Shown here one piece after another: positions 24,996-33,610 of a stretch of 64,000 nucleotides of DNA. The position numbers were made by a program, and so were the translations under genes. Where the stretch lies: assembly GCF_042652185.1 (NCBI RefSeq), contig NZ_JBHSIX010000034.1; one strand, written 5' to 3'. This DNA is from Actinacidiphila fildesensis (lineage in GTDB: Bacteria > Actinomycetota > Actinomycetes > Streptomycetales > Streptomycetaceae). How positions within the stretch are numbered: the first letter of the stretch is position 1; each line of letters starts with the position of its first letter. The notes beneath the pieces were generated by a model, which saw only the letters and a list, made by a program, of their open reading frames with translations, was not told the DNA's origin and did no database searches.

Positions 24996-26819
24996 TTGCG
25001 CGAGTTCACCGTTCCCCCGATGGCCACGGCGCCCCAGGTCGGAGGACTGGCGGACGCGGTGTTCAACAACGCTGCCGACCACCCGGACCAGGTGGTGCTC
25101 GGCCGCAGGGTGGACGGGCACTGGCAGGACGTGACCGCGCTCGAGTTCCGCGACGAGGTCGTGGCCGTCGCGAAGGGCCTGCTCGCCAACGGGGTGCGCT
25201 TCGGCGACCGCGTCGCGATCATGTCCCGCACCCGCTACGAGTGGACCGTCTTCGACTTCGCGCTGTGGACCATCGGCGCCCAGCCGGTCCCCGTATACCC
25301 GACGTCCTCCCTCGACCAGGTGCGCTGGATGCTGCACGACTCGGGCGCGGTCGCCTGCGTCGTGGAGCACGAGGACCACGCGATGACGATCGGTGCCGCC
25401 GTCGACGAGCTGCCGCAGCTGAGCCGGCTGTGGCAGCTCGACGCCGGCTGTGTCGAGGAGCTCGCCGCGGCGGGCACCCACATCGGCGACGAGGTGATCG
25501 ACCGGCACCGGCTCGCGGTCACCCCGGACGCGACGGCCACCATCATCTACACCTCGGGCACCACCGGCCGGCCCAAGGGCTGCGTCCTGAGCCACGGCAA
25601 CTTCATGGCCGAGGCGGACAACGTGGTGGCCCGCTGGGAGACGGTCTTCGCGAACAAGCCGGGCGAGGAGCCGTCCACCCTGCTCTTCCTGCCGCTCGCG
25701 CACGTCTTCGGGCGGATGGTGGAGGTGGCGTGCGTCCGGCACCGGATCCGGCTCGGGCACCAGCCGAGCATGACCGCCGCCGACCTGCTGCCGGACCTGG
25801 CCGTCTTCCGGCCGACGTTCGTCCTGGCCGTCCCCTACGTCTTCGAGAAGGTCTTCCAGGCGGCGCGCCGCAAGGCGGAGGCGGACGGCAAGCTCGGCCC
25901 GTTCGACAAGTCGGTGGAGATCGCCGTGCGGTACGCGGAGGCCGTGGAGGCCAAGGCGTTCGGCACCGGCCACGGCCCGAGCGCGGCCCTGCGGATGCAG
26001 CACCAGATCTACGACAAGCTCGTCTTCAGCAAGGTGCGGGACGCGCTCGGCGGCCGGGTGCGGCACGCGATCTCCGGCGGCTCGGCGATGGAGCGCCGGC
26101 TCGGGCTGTTCTTCAGCGGCGCGGGAGTGACGATCTACGAGGGCTACGGCCTCACCGAGACCACCGCCGCCGCCACCGCCAACCCGCCCGAGCAGACCCG
26201 CTTCGGCACGGTGGGCCAGCCGGTGCCGGGCACTACCGTGCACATCGCGGAGGACGGCGAGATCTGGCTGAGCGGCGGCCAGATCTTCCAGGGGTATCTG
26301 AACAACCCGCGGGCCACCTCCGAGGTGCTCGGCGACGGCTGGCTGGCGACCGGCGACATCGGCGCACTCGACGAGGAGGGCTATCTGACCATCACCGGCC
26401 GCAAGAAGGAGATCCTGGTCACCAGCGGCGGCAAGAGCGTCTCGCCGAGCGGTCTGGAGGACCGGGTTCGGTCCCATCCGCTGATCGCGCAGTGCGTGGC
26501 GGTCGGCAACAACCGGCCGTTCATCGCCGCGCTGGTGACACTCGACCCGGACGCCGTCGGACACTGGCTGACGATGCGCGGCAAGCCGCGGCTGCCGGAC
26601 GAGGAACTGGTCCACGACCCGGATCTGGAGACCGAGATCCGGCGGGCGGTGGTCGCCGCCAACACCCTGGTCTCACAGGCCGAGTCGATCCGTACGTTCC
26701 GGATCCTGGCCGCCCAGTTCTCCGAGGAGCGCGGGCTGCTGACGCCGTCGCTGAAGCTGAAGCGCAAGGCGATCGAGAAGGCGTTCCCGGAGGAGATCGA
26801 GGCGCTCTACCGGGGCTGA
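24996..26819 (+). CDS. Acyl-CoA synthetase (AMP-forming, long-chain fatty-acid CoA ligase type)
   Basis: A 607-residue member of the adenylate-forming superfamily, activating a carboxylic acid to its CoA ester through an acyl-AMP. Core motifs are ATIIYTSGTTGRPKG (ATP loop), YEGYGLTETTAAAT, the GDGWLATGDIG segment with the ribose-binding Asp, and ITGRKKEILVTSGGKSVSP with the C-terminal hinge. The TTG at 24996 is preceded by GAGGAG at about eight bases; an ATG at 25020 is an alternative. A Liv-type importer follows 148 bases downstream, so the imported compound may be an organic acid activated by this enzyme. Confidence 0.9.
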   Translation: MREFTVPPMATAPQVGGLADAVFNNAADHPDQVVLGRRVDGHWQDVTALEFRDEVVAVAKGLLANGVRFGDRVAIMSRTRYEWTVFDFALWTIGAQPVPVYPTSSLDQVRWMLHDSGAVACVVEHEDHAMTIGAAVDELPQLSRLWQLDAGCVEELAAAGTHIGDEVIDRHRLAVTPDATATIIYTSGTTGRPKGCVLSHGNFMAEADNVVARWETVFANKPGEEPSTLLFLPLAHVFGRMVEVACVRHRIRLGHQPSMTAADLLPDLAVFRPTFVLAVPYVFEKVFQAARRKAEADGKLGPFDKSVEIAVRYAEAVEAKAFGTGHGPSAALRMQHQIYDKLVFSKVRDALGGRVRHAISGGSAMERRLGLFFSGAGVTIYEGYGLTETTAAATANPPEQTRFGTVGQPVPGTTVHIAEDGEIWLSGGQIFQGYLNNPRATSEVLGDGWLATGDIGALDEEGYLTITGRKKEILVTSGGKSVSPSGLEDRVRSHPLIAQCVAVGNNRPFIAALVTLDPDAVGHWLTMRGKPRLPDEELVHDPDLETEIRRAVVAANTLVSQAESIRTFRILAAQFSEERGLLTPSLKLKRKAIEKAFPEEIEALYRG

Positions 26820-26967
26820 CGCCACCCGGACCGGGAACCGACCGGGAGCCGGTCGGAGAGCGGATCCACATCTGATGGATCGTCACATGATGTTGGATTA
26901 TTCATTGACGGACCGTCAGGTCGACCGCAGAATGCAGGAACTCATCCGGCCCCGGAGGGATCCTGAC

Positions 26968-28212
26968 GTGTCGCGACCGATCCGCTTCCTCGCCGCAGCC
27001 GCGGCCTCGCTGCTGCTCGCCACCGCCTGCAACTCCGCCTCCCCGCAGGACAAGGCCGGCGCGTCCGCCCGGGGTGTCACCGCTGACTCGATCACCGTCG
27101 GCGGCATCGTCTCCAAGACCTCGTCGAGCGGGTACAGCAAGGCCGACACCGATCTCGGGGCCAAGGCCCGCTTCCAGCGCGCCAACGACGAGGGCGGCGT
27201 CAACGGGCGGAAGATCGACTACCTGGGCGCGGAGGACGACGGGCAGGACCCCAGCCGCAACCTGGCCGCCGCCCGCAAGCTCGTCCAGCAGGACAAGGTC
27301 TTCTCGGTCGTGCCGATGAGCTCGGTCACCTTCTCCGGCGCCGACTTCCTGCAGCAGCAGAAGGTGCCGGTCTTCGGCTGGGGCACGCTGCCCGCCTTCT
27401 GCGGCCCCGCCACCACCTACGGCTTCAACGGCTGCCTGGTCCCGAGCCCCGGCGGCACCATCACCCAGTCCTGGCCCGAGAGCCTGGCCCAGGCGCTCGG
27501 CGGCGCCAAGGACCGGAGCGTGGCGCTGATCGCCGCCGACAGCGACGCGGGCAAGTTCGGCATCAGGACGTACACCCAGGGCTTCACGGCCGCCGGCTTC
27601 AAGGTCACGTACGCCAAGGCCTCGGTCCCGGCCGCCGCCGCGCCGAGCGACTGGTCCGCGTACACCGGGGAGATCCTGAAGAGCAACGGCGGCAAGGCGC
27701 CGAACGCGGTCGTCTCCGTGATGCAGACCCCGCAGAACATCGGCCTGTTCACCGCCCTCAAGCGGGCCGGGTTCCACGGCGCGCTCTCCGACCCGACCGA
27801 CTACGACCCCGGGCTGCTCGCCAAGGCCACCACCGCGCAGGCGCTCGACGGCGTCTACGTCCTGGTGCAGTTCGAGCCCTTCGAGTCGACGAGCCCGGCC
27901 ATCGCGCAGTTCCTCAAGGACGTCCGGAAGGTCGGCGGCGCGGATGTCCGCCCCAACCTCCATATGATGACCGGCTATCTGTCGGCCGACCTCTTCCTGG
28001 CCATCGCGAAGAAGACGGGCCGGGACCTGACCACCGCCACCTTCCAGAAGGCGGCCGACAGCTTCTCGGACACCGGCAGCCCGGCGGGCGAGCGGAGCTT
28101 CCCCAAGGGACACACCCAGGGCTTCGGCTGCGGCAGCCTGGTGCGGCTCAAGGGCGGGACGTACGAGGTCGCCGTGCCGTTCAAGTGCTACCCCGCCATC
28201 CCGTTCACGTAG
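26968..28212 (+). CDS. Liv-type ABC transporter substrate-binding lipoprotein
   Basis: A 414-residue periplasmic-binding-fold protein of the branched-chain amino acid/amide (HAAT) family. The N-terminal lipoprotein signal ends in the lipobox LATAC. The mature part begins with ADSITVGGIVSKTSS and contains DGQDPSRNLAAARKLVQQDK and SRNLA-type lobes typical of LivJ/K proteins. CGGAGGGA lies about eight bases before the GTG at 26968; a longer in-frame start at 26875 would bury the signal sequence. It is followed after 78 bases by the fused permease-ATPase. The ligand could be an amino acid, an amide or an aromatic or fatty acid. Confidence 0.9.
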   Translation: MSRPIRFLAAAAASLLLATACNSASPQDKAGASARGVTADSITVGGIVSKTSSSGYSKADTDLGAKARFQRANDEGGVNGRKIDYLGAEDDGQDPSRNLAAARKLVQQDKVFSVVPMSSVTFSGADFLQQQKVPVFGWGTLPAFCGPATTYGFNGCLVPSPGGTITQSWPESLAQALGGAKDRSVALIAADSDAGKFGIRTYTQGFTAAGFKVTYAKASVPAAAAPSDWSAYTGEILKSNGGKAPNAVVSVMQTPQNIGLFTALKRAGFHGALSDPTDYDPGLLAKATTAQALDGVYVLVQFEPFESTSPAIAQFLKDVRKVGGADVRPNLHMMTGYLSADLFLAIAKKTGRDLTTATFQKAADSFSDTGSPAGERSFPKGHTQGFGCGSLVRLKGGTYEVAVPFKCYPAIPFT

Positions 28213-28290
28213 GGGACAGGTGCTGGGCCTGCCCTGCACCCCCTCCTCAGGTAGTCACGTAGTGATGAACGACCGCGGAAGGCAGTGGCC

Positions 28291-31047
28291 ATGGGAGACC
28301 TGCTGGGTTTCGTACTGAGCGGCCTGGTGTCGGGGGCGCTCTACGCGCTGCTGGCGACGGGACTCGTCCTGTCGTACTCCGCCTCGGGCCTGTTCAACTT
28401 CGCGCACGGCGCGACCGCGTACCTGTGCGCGCTGGGCTACTACGAACTGCACTCCGGTTTCGGCTGGCCGGCCGTCCCCGCGGCGCTGCTGCTGGTCGTG
28501 GTCGTCGCGCCGGCCACCGGCTGGGCGCTGGACCGGGCGATGTTCCGGAAGCTGGCGAAGGCCGGAGAGACCGCGCAGATCGTGGCGACCATCGGGCTGC
28601 TCGTCGCGCTGCCGGCGGCCGGGCTGTGGGCCGTGGAACTCCTGCGGGACGCGGGGGTCTCGGTACAGCCCGCCGAGAACCAGTTCGGACTGCCGGGCGT
28701 CGGGCCCAGTCCGGCGAGGTCCTGGCAGCTCATGGACGGGGTAGGCGTCGACTCCGACCAGCTGATCACCTGGATCACCACAGCGGTCGTCGCGCTCGGT
28801 CTGTGGGTGCTGCTCCGGCACACCACGCTCGGCCTGCGGCTGCGCGCGGCCGTCGACAACCGGTCGCTGACCGAGCTGCGCGGGATCAGCGCGGACCGGC
28901 TGTCGTCGATCGCCTGGATGCTGTCGTCGGCGCTGGCCGGACTCGCCGGGGTGCTCGCCACCCCGCTGCTCGGCCTGTCCGCGCACGACTACACGCTCTT
29001 CCTCTTCGTGTCCGCGACGGCCGCCGTCCTCGGCCGCTTCGCGTCGGTCCCGCTCGCCTTCGCCGGCGGCCTCGCGCTCGGCGTCCTGCAGAACCTTGCC
29101 GCCGGATACGCCTCCTTCGCGGACCGGATCACCGGATTCCGCACCGCCGTTCCGTTCTTCCTGCTCTTCGCGGGACTGCTGCTGATGGCCCGCCGGCAGC
29201 GCGCGGCGGGCACGGCCGCGGCGGACGTCACCACCCCCGACTATCTGGCGGGGGCGTCCTGGGCGCGGCGCTGGGGGCCCTGGGCGGCGGCCGCCGCGCT
29301 GCTCGCCCTCGCCTTCTACACCGTCACCACCCCGTTCTGGAGCGGTCTGCTGACCCAAGGGCTGGCGATCTCCCTGGTGTTCGTCTCGTTCACGCTGGTC
29401 ACCGGGCTCGGCGCGATGGTGAGTCTCGCGCAGGCGACGTTCGTGACCGGCGCCGCGCTGGTGGCCGGGCTGCTGATGAGCCACGGCTGGCCGTTCGTCG
29501 CGGCGGCGGCCGTCGGGACCTGTGTCGCGGCGGTGCTCGGCGCGCTGGTGGCGCTGCCCGCGCTGCGGCTGGGCGGCCGGAGCCTCGCGCTCGCCACCCT
29601 CGCGCTGGCCTTCCTCGCCGACCAGGTGCTGTTCCAGCTGGGCCGGCTGCGCAACGGCGACGCGGGCTGGTCGGTCCCGCGCCCCGTCCTGGGCCCGGTC
29701 GACCTCGCCGACGACCGGGCGATGGGCGTCGCCCTGATCGTGCTGCTGTCGGCGGTCGTCGCGGCGCTCAGCGCGCTGCGCGGCTCGGCGACCGGCCGCG
29801 CGATCCTCGCGGTACGGTCGGCGCCCGCCGCCGCCATGGCGTCCGGGATCTCGGTGGTCCGCACGAAGCTGGTGCTCTTCGCCCTGTCCGCGGGGCTCGC
29901 CGGCTTCGGCGGCGTCATGTACGCCTCCTACAACACCCGCATCACCGCGACGGACTTCACCGCGCTGACCGGTCTGGTCTGGCTGGCGGTGGTCGTCGCC
30001 GCCGGGTTGCGGAGACCGCAGTTCGCGGTGGTCGCCGGGCTGGTCTTCGCGATCGTCCCGCATCTCTTCCAGACCTACGTCACCGACTCCGCGCACCTGC
30101 CGGTCATCCTCTTCGGCCTGGCCGGACTCGCCCTCGCCAACGACCCCGACGGCTACTGCGCGGCGGTCTCCGTGCGGCTGCGCAGACGGCGGGCGGAGGG
30201 AGCGGCACGGATCGAGCGGACCACGGCAGACCTTCCCTCGCCCACACCGCGCCGTCCGCTCGCAGCGGCCCCCGCCACCTCCCGGCCGCCCGCGCTCGAA
30301 CTGCGCGGCGTGCACGCGGGATACGACGGGGCCTCCGTCCTGCACGGGGTGGACCTGACCGTCCGGCCCGGTGAGATCCTGGCGCTGCTGGGTCCCAACG
30401 GGGCGGGCAAGAGCACCGTCTGCCGGGTCGCCGCCGGGATCCTCCAACCCGCGCACGGCACCGTACTGACGCACGGCAGGGACGGCACCCGCGAGGGTCC
30501 GGTGCGGCGCTCCCGCGACGGAGTCCTGCTCGCGCCCGAGGGCCGCGGGATCTTCCCCGCGCTGACCATCGAGGAGAACCTGACGCTGTATCTGCCCGGC
30601 CGGACCGCGCGCGGGCAGGTCTACGAACGCTTCCCGCAGCTCGCGGCGCGGCGCGGGGTCCTCGCCGGGTCGCTGTCGGGCGGCGAGCAGCAGATGCTGG
30701 CGCTGGCCCCGCTGCTGCAGCGGCCGCCGAAGGTCCTGATCGCCGACGAACCCTCGCTGGGGCTCGCCCCGCGCGTCGTCGACGAGGTCTTCGCCGTACT
30801 CACCGAACTGCGCGCTGCGGGCACCGCGCTGCTGCTCGTCGAGGAGAAGGCGGCGGAGGTGCTGGGTCTCGCCGACACCGTCGCGTATCTGTCGTCCGGC
30901 CGGGTGTCGTGGTGCGGCCCGCGCGCGGAGGTGGAGACGGACCGGCTGACCGAGGCGTACCTCGGCATCGCGGCCCCGGCGGGCACCGGGCCGGGCGGAA
31001 GGACCGATGTGGACGTCGACGGGGAGGTGGCCGGCCGTGACCGGTGA
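28291..31047 (+). CDS. Fused Liv-type ABC transporter: LivH permease - LivM permease - LivF ATPase
   Basis: A 918-residue chain carrying three normally separate subunits. Residues about 1-300 form a LivH-like permease starting LLGFVLSGLVSGALYALLAT. About 320-630 form a LivM-like permease (GLAISLVFVSFTLVTGLGAM, ALRLGGRSLALATLALAFLA). About 670-918 form a LivF-like ATPase with Walker A GPNGAGKST (near residue 701), signature LSGGEQQ and Walker B IADEPS. The ATG at 28291 has GGAAGG eight bases upstream. It overlaps livG by 11 bases. No frameshift or stop is seen at the domain joints, so the fusion appears genuine. Confidence 0.9.
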   Translation: MGDLLGFVLSGLVSGALYALLATGLVLSYSASGLFNFAHGATAYLCALGYYELHSGFGWPAVPAALLLVVVVAPATGWALDRAMFRKLAKAGETAQIVATIGLLVALPAAGLWAVELLRDAGVSVQPAENQFGLPGVGPSPARSWQLMDGVGVDSDQLITWITTAVVALGLWVLLRHTTLGLRLRAAVDNRSLTELRGISADRLSSIAWMLSSALAGLAGVLATPLLGLSAHDYTLFLFVSATAAVLGRFASVPLAFAGGLALGVLQNLAAGYASFADRITGFRTAVPFFLLFAGLLLMARRQRAAGTAAADVTTPDYLAGASWARRWGPWAAAAALLALAFYTVTTPFWSGLLTQGLAISLVFVSFTLVTGLGAMVSLAQATFVTGAALVAGLLMSHGWPFVAAAAVGTCVAAVLGALVALPALRLGGRSLALATLALAFLADQVLFQLGRLRNGDAGWSVPRPVLGPVDLADDRAMGVALIVLLSAVVAALSALRGSATGRAILAVRSAPAAAMASGISVVRTKLVLFALSAGLAGFGGVMYASYNTRITATDFTALTGLVWLAVVVAAGLRRPQFAVVAGLVFAIVPHLFQTYVTDSAHLPVILFGLAGLALANDPDGYCAAVSVRLRRRRAEGAARIERTTADLPSPTPRRPLAAAPATSRPPALELRGVHAGYDGASVLHGVDLTVRPGEILALLGPNGAGKSTVCRVAAGILQPAHGTVLTHGRDGTREGPVRRSRDGVLLAPEGRGIFPALTIEENLTLYLPGRTARGQVYERFPQLAARRGVLAGSLSGGEQQMLALAPLLQRPPKVLIADEPSLGLAPRVVDEVFAVLTELRAAGTALLLVEEKAAEVLGLADTVAYLSSGRVSWCGPRAEVETDRLTEAYLGIAAPAGTGPGGRTDVDVDGEVAGRDR

Positions 31048-31810
31048 GGTGCTGCGGGCGGACGGCATCGGCGTGCGGTTCGGCGGCGTCCGCGCCCTGG
31101 ACGGGGTCGGCCTCGGCGTTCGCGCGGGCGAGGTGTGCGGGCTGATCGGCCCGAACGGCGCGGGGAAGACCACGTTCTTCGACGCCGTGTCCGGCATCCG
31201 CCGCCCCGACGAGGGCCGGGTGCTGCTGGACGGCCGGGACATCACCGGCCGCTCCCCGGTCTGGCGCGCCCGGCACGGGCTGCGCCGCACGTTCCAGCGC
31301 CAGCAGCTGTTCGGGCAGCTCACGGTCACCGACAATCTCGTCGTCGCCCAGGAGTGGGACGGCGGCGGAGGGGGTCTCGCGGCCGATCTGGTGTCGGCGC
31401 CGTCCCGGCGGTCGCGGGAACGGACCCGCCGGTCCCGGGCCGAGCAGGTGCTGCGCCAGTGCGGTCTGTACGACCTGCGGTCGGTGTACGCGGGAACGCT
31501 CCCGGTGGGCCAGGCCCGGATGGTCGAGGTCGCCCGCGCGCTGGCGGACCCGCCCCGGGTCCTGCTGCTGGACGAGCCCGCCTCGGGGATGTCGGGCGCG
31601 GAGCGCGAGCAGCTGGCCGATGTCGTACGGCGGCTCGCCGGGCAGGAGGGGTGCGCGGTGCTGCTCGTCGAGCACAATGTGGCCTTCGTGATGGAGCTGT
31701 GCGCCCGGGTCGTCGTCCTGGATCTCGGCACGGTGCTCGCGCAGGGCAGCCCCGCTCAGGTGAGGGCCGATCCGGCGGTACGGGACGCCTATCTGGGGAC
31801 GACCGCCTGA
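31037..31810 (+). CDS. Liv-type ABC transporter ATP-binding protein (LivG-like)
   Basis: A 257-residue ATPase of the LivG type, partner of the fused permease-ATPase. It has Walker A GPNGAGKTT, the LivG-type insertion RRTFQRQQLFGQLTVTDNL and Walker B VLLLDEPASG, with a final VEHNVAFVMELC switch segment. The ABC signature is GTLPVGQAR in place of the usual LSYGQQR, a noticeable divergence. The start is GTG with GGGGAGG upstream, inside the end of the preceding gene. With one LivF domain fused to the permeases and one separate LivG, the transporter would form an asymmetric complex. Confidence 0.9.
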   Translation: MTGEVLRADGIGVRFGGVRALDGVGLGVRAGEVCGLIGPNGAGKTTFFDAVSGIRRPDEGRVLLDGRDITGRSPVWRARHGLRRTFQRQQLFGQLTVTDNLVVAQEWDGGGGGLAADLVSAPSRRSRERTRRSRAEQVLRQCGLYDLRSVYAGTLPVGQARMVEVARALADPPRVLLLDEPASGMSGAEREQLADVVRRLAGQEGCAVLLVEHNVAFVMELCARVVVLDLGTVLAQGSPAQVRADPAVRDAYLGTTA

Positions 31811-31931
31811 CCGGCGGGTCCGCAGGTGGCTCCGGCGATCCCGGCAACGTTTACGGAGAACGGGAATGGAGGTCCGGAGGACATGGTTGGACCAGGAACC
31901 CCCATGAACGTCAACGTTAGGATCGCCGCTC

Positions 31932-32762
31932 GTGAGCAGCAAGGTCCCCTTCATCACCCTCAACAACGGCGTCCGGATGCCGCAGCTCGGTTTCGGTGTC
32001 TGGCAGGTGCCGGACGACGAGGCCACGGCCGCTGTCACCACCGCGCTGGAGGCCGGGTACCGCAGCATCGACACCGCCGCGATCTACGGCAACGAGGAGG
32101 GCACCGGTAGGGCGATCGCCACCTCCGGTGTGCCGCGCGAAGAACTCTTCATCACGACGAAGCTGTGGAACAACGCGCACGGATTCGACCAGGCCCTGGC
32201 GGCCTTCGACGACTCGCTGGCCAAGCTGGGCCTCGACTACGTCGACCTCTACCTGATCCACTGGCCGACGCCGGCCCGCGATCTGTACGCCGACACGTGG
32301 CGCGCCCTGGAGAAGATCCAGGCGGACGGTCGCGCCAGGACCATTGGCGTCTCCAACTTCGGCCCCGCGCAGCTGCGCCGCGTCCTGGACGAGGGTTCGA
32401 TCGTCCCGGCCGTCAACCAGGTCGAGCTGCACCCGGACTTCGCCCAGGCCCCGCTGCGCGCCGTCCATGCCGAGCACGGTATCGCCACCGAGGCGTGGTC
32501 GCCGCTCGGCCAGGGCAAGGGTCTGCTGGACGAACCGGTGATCGGCACGATCGCGCAGCGGCTCGGCCGCACCCCGGCCCAGGTCGTGCTGCGCTGGCAC
32601 CTGCAGATCGGCAATGTCGTGATCCCCAAGTCCGTGACGCCGTCCCGGATCAAGGAGAACATCGACGTGTTCGACTTCGAGCTGACCGACGCCGACATGG
32701 CGGCCCTCGCCGGTCTCGACGCGGGCAACCGCATCGGCCCGGACCCCGAGACGGTCAACTGA
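31932..32762 (+). CDS. Aldo/keto reductase (2,5-diketo-D-gluconate reductase-like)
   Basis: A 276-residue AKR5-type NADPH-dependent reductase. The catalytic tetrad is visible: Asp and Tyr in SIDTAAIYGNEEGTG, Lys in ITTKLWN, and His in LIHWPTPA. Cofactor motifs IPKSVTPSRIKEN near the C terminus are standard. The GTG start at 31932 follows a 121-base gap after livG; no convincing ribosome-binding site is seen. The family reduces 2,5-diketogluconate, methylglyoxal and various aldehydes; the substrate is not predicted. A strong terminator hairpin follows. Confidence 0.91.
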   Translation: MSSKVPFITLNNGVRMPQLGFGVWQVPDDEATAAVTTALEAGYRSIDTAAIYGNEEGTGRAIATSGVPREELFITTKLWNNAHGFDQALAAFDDSLAKLGLDYVDLYLIHWPTPARDLYADTWRALEKIQADGRARTIGVSNFGPAQLRRVLDEGSIVPAVNQVELHPDFAQAPLRAVHAEHGIATEAWSPLGQGKGLLDEPVIGTIAQRLGRTPAQVVLRWHLQIGNVVIPKSVTPSRIKENIDVFDFELTDADMAALAGLDAGNRIGPDPETVN

Positions 32763-32773
32763 CCGCATGCTCC

Positions 32774-32803
32774 GATGGCGGCACCCGTTCGGGTGCCGCC
32801 ATC
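32774..32803. terminator. Bidirectional terminator after aldo/keto reductase
   Basis: A perfect 13-bp stem (32774-32786 with 32791-32803) with the loop GTTC, between the aldo/keto reductase stop and the convergent S51-like gene. Confidence 0.88.
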
Positions 32804-32834
32804 GTCATGTCCGGTTCCGGTGCAGGAGCGGGGG

Positions 32835-33530
32835 CTACAGCGTGAACGTCTCTCCCGCCCGGTAGGACCGGACGGTCGTCGCCTCACCCGCGCGCACCAG
32901 GTGGACGCGCCCGAGGCCGGAGACCGCGCAGCGCGCGCCGTCCACCGTGAGCAGCGTGTTCTCGTCGATGGCGACGCCCACCGCGACATCGCCGCGGGCC
33001 ACCGTCTCGACGAGGCGGGCCAGCGTTCCCCACTGGGCCGCGTGGGCCTCGACGGTGCACCGCACGAGGCCGAGCCCGGGCCGCAGGGTGATCTCGTCGA
33101 GGTCCTCGGCGGTCTCCTCCGGGCAGACCGGGATCCCGTCCGAGAGCCAGCCGCCGACCAGCGCCAGGTCCGCGGCGACGGCCGCGCCCGCCGAGAATCC
33201 CGCGTACGGGACCGAGCCCAGCAGGCCGGCGTGCGCGGCGACGACGTCGCCGTAGGCGGGGGTCAGGCCGCCGCAGACCAGATCCGCGGCCGCCCCGTCC
33301 AGCGCGGCGGGGTCCAGCTCGCCGCCGGGCGGCACGAGGACGGGGTAGGGCTGGCAGGGCGCCACGTCCCGCAGCACCGCCTCGTACCGGCCGAAGTCGG
33401 CCGCCCCGACGCCCTCGTCGATCAGCAGACAGGCCACCACCGGGTCGGGGCCCGCCGCGGCGAGGAAGGGCCCGTACACCAGGGGCGCGGCCGCTTCGTC
33501 CCAGCCGCCGCCGATCAGATACGTCTCCAT
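32835..33530 (-). CDS. Peptidase S51 (dipeptidase E/cyanophycinase-like) family protein
   Basis: A 231-residue protein with the type 1 glutamine-amidotransferase-like fold of peptidase family S51. It begins METYLIGGGWDEAAAPL, has the nucleophile elbow AGFSAGAAVAA with the presumed catalytic Ser, and later EAHAAQWGTL and AIDENTLL segments that could supply His and Glu. Length is close to dipeptidase E-like proteins and shorter than cyanophycinases. The ATG at 33530 is chosen over a codon 39 bases upstream. Substrate unknown; it is convergent with the aldo/keto reductase. Confidence 0.83.
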   Translation of the reverse strand: METYLIGGGWDEAAAPLVYGPFLAAAGPDPVVACLLIDEGVGAADFGRYEAVLRDVAPCQPYPVLVPPGGELDPAALDGAAADLVCGGLTPAYGDVVAAHAGLLGSVPYAGFSAGAAVAADLALVGGWLSDGIPVCPEETAEDLDEITLRPGLGLVRCTVEAHAAQWGTLARLVETVARGDVAVGVAIDENTLLTVDGARCAVSGLGRVHLVRAGEATTVRSYRAGETFTL

Positions 33531-33610
33531 CCGGCCGAGTCTGCCGCCCCGGCCGCCGTACCGCACCACATTTCACGGCCGGGACGGCCGGCGTGGCCCG
33601 TCGGTAGGCT

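Noticed and set aside
28255..31731. Very long minus-strand open frame (1158 codons) antisense to the Liv transporter genes
   Set aside because: The opposite strand has clear ABC transporter domains; long antisense frames are expected at this GC content and the translation is low-complexity Arg/Gly/Pro without similarity.
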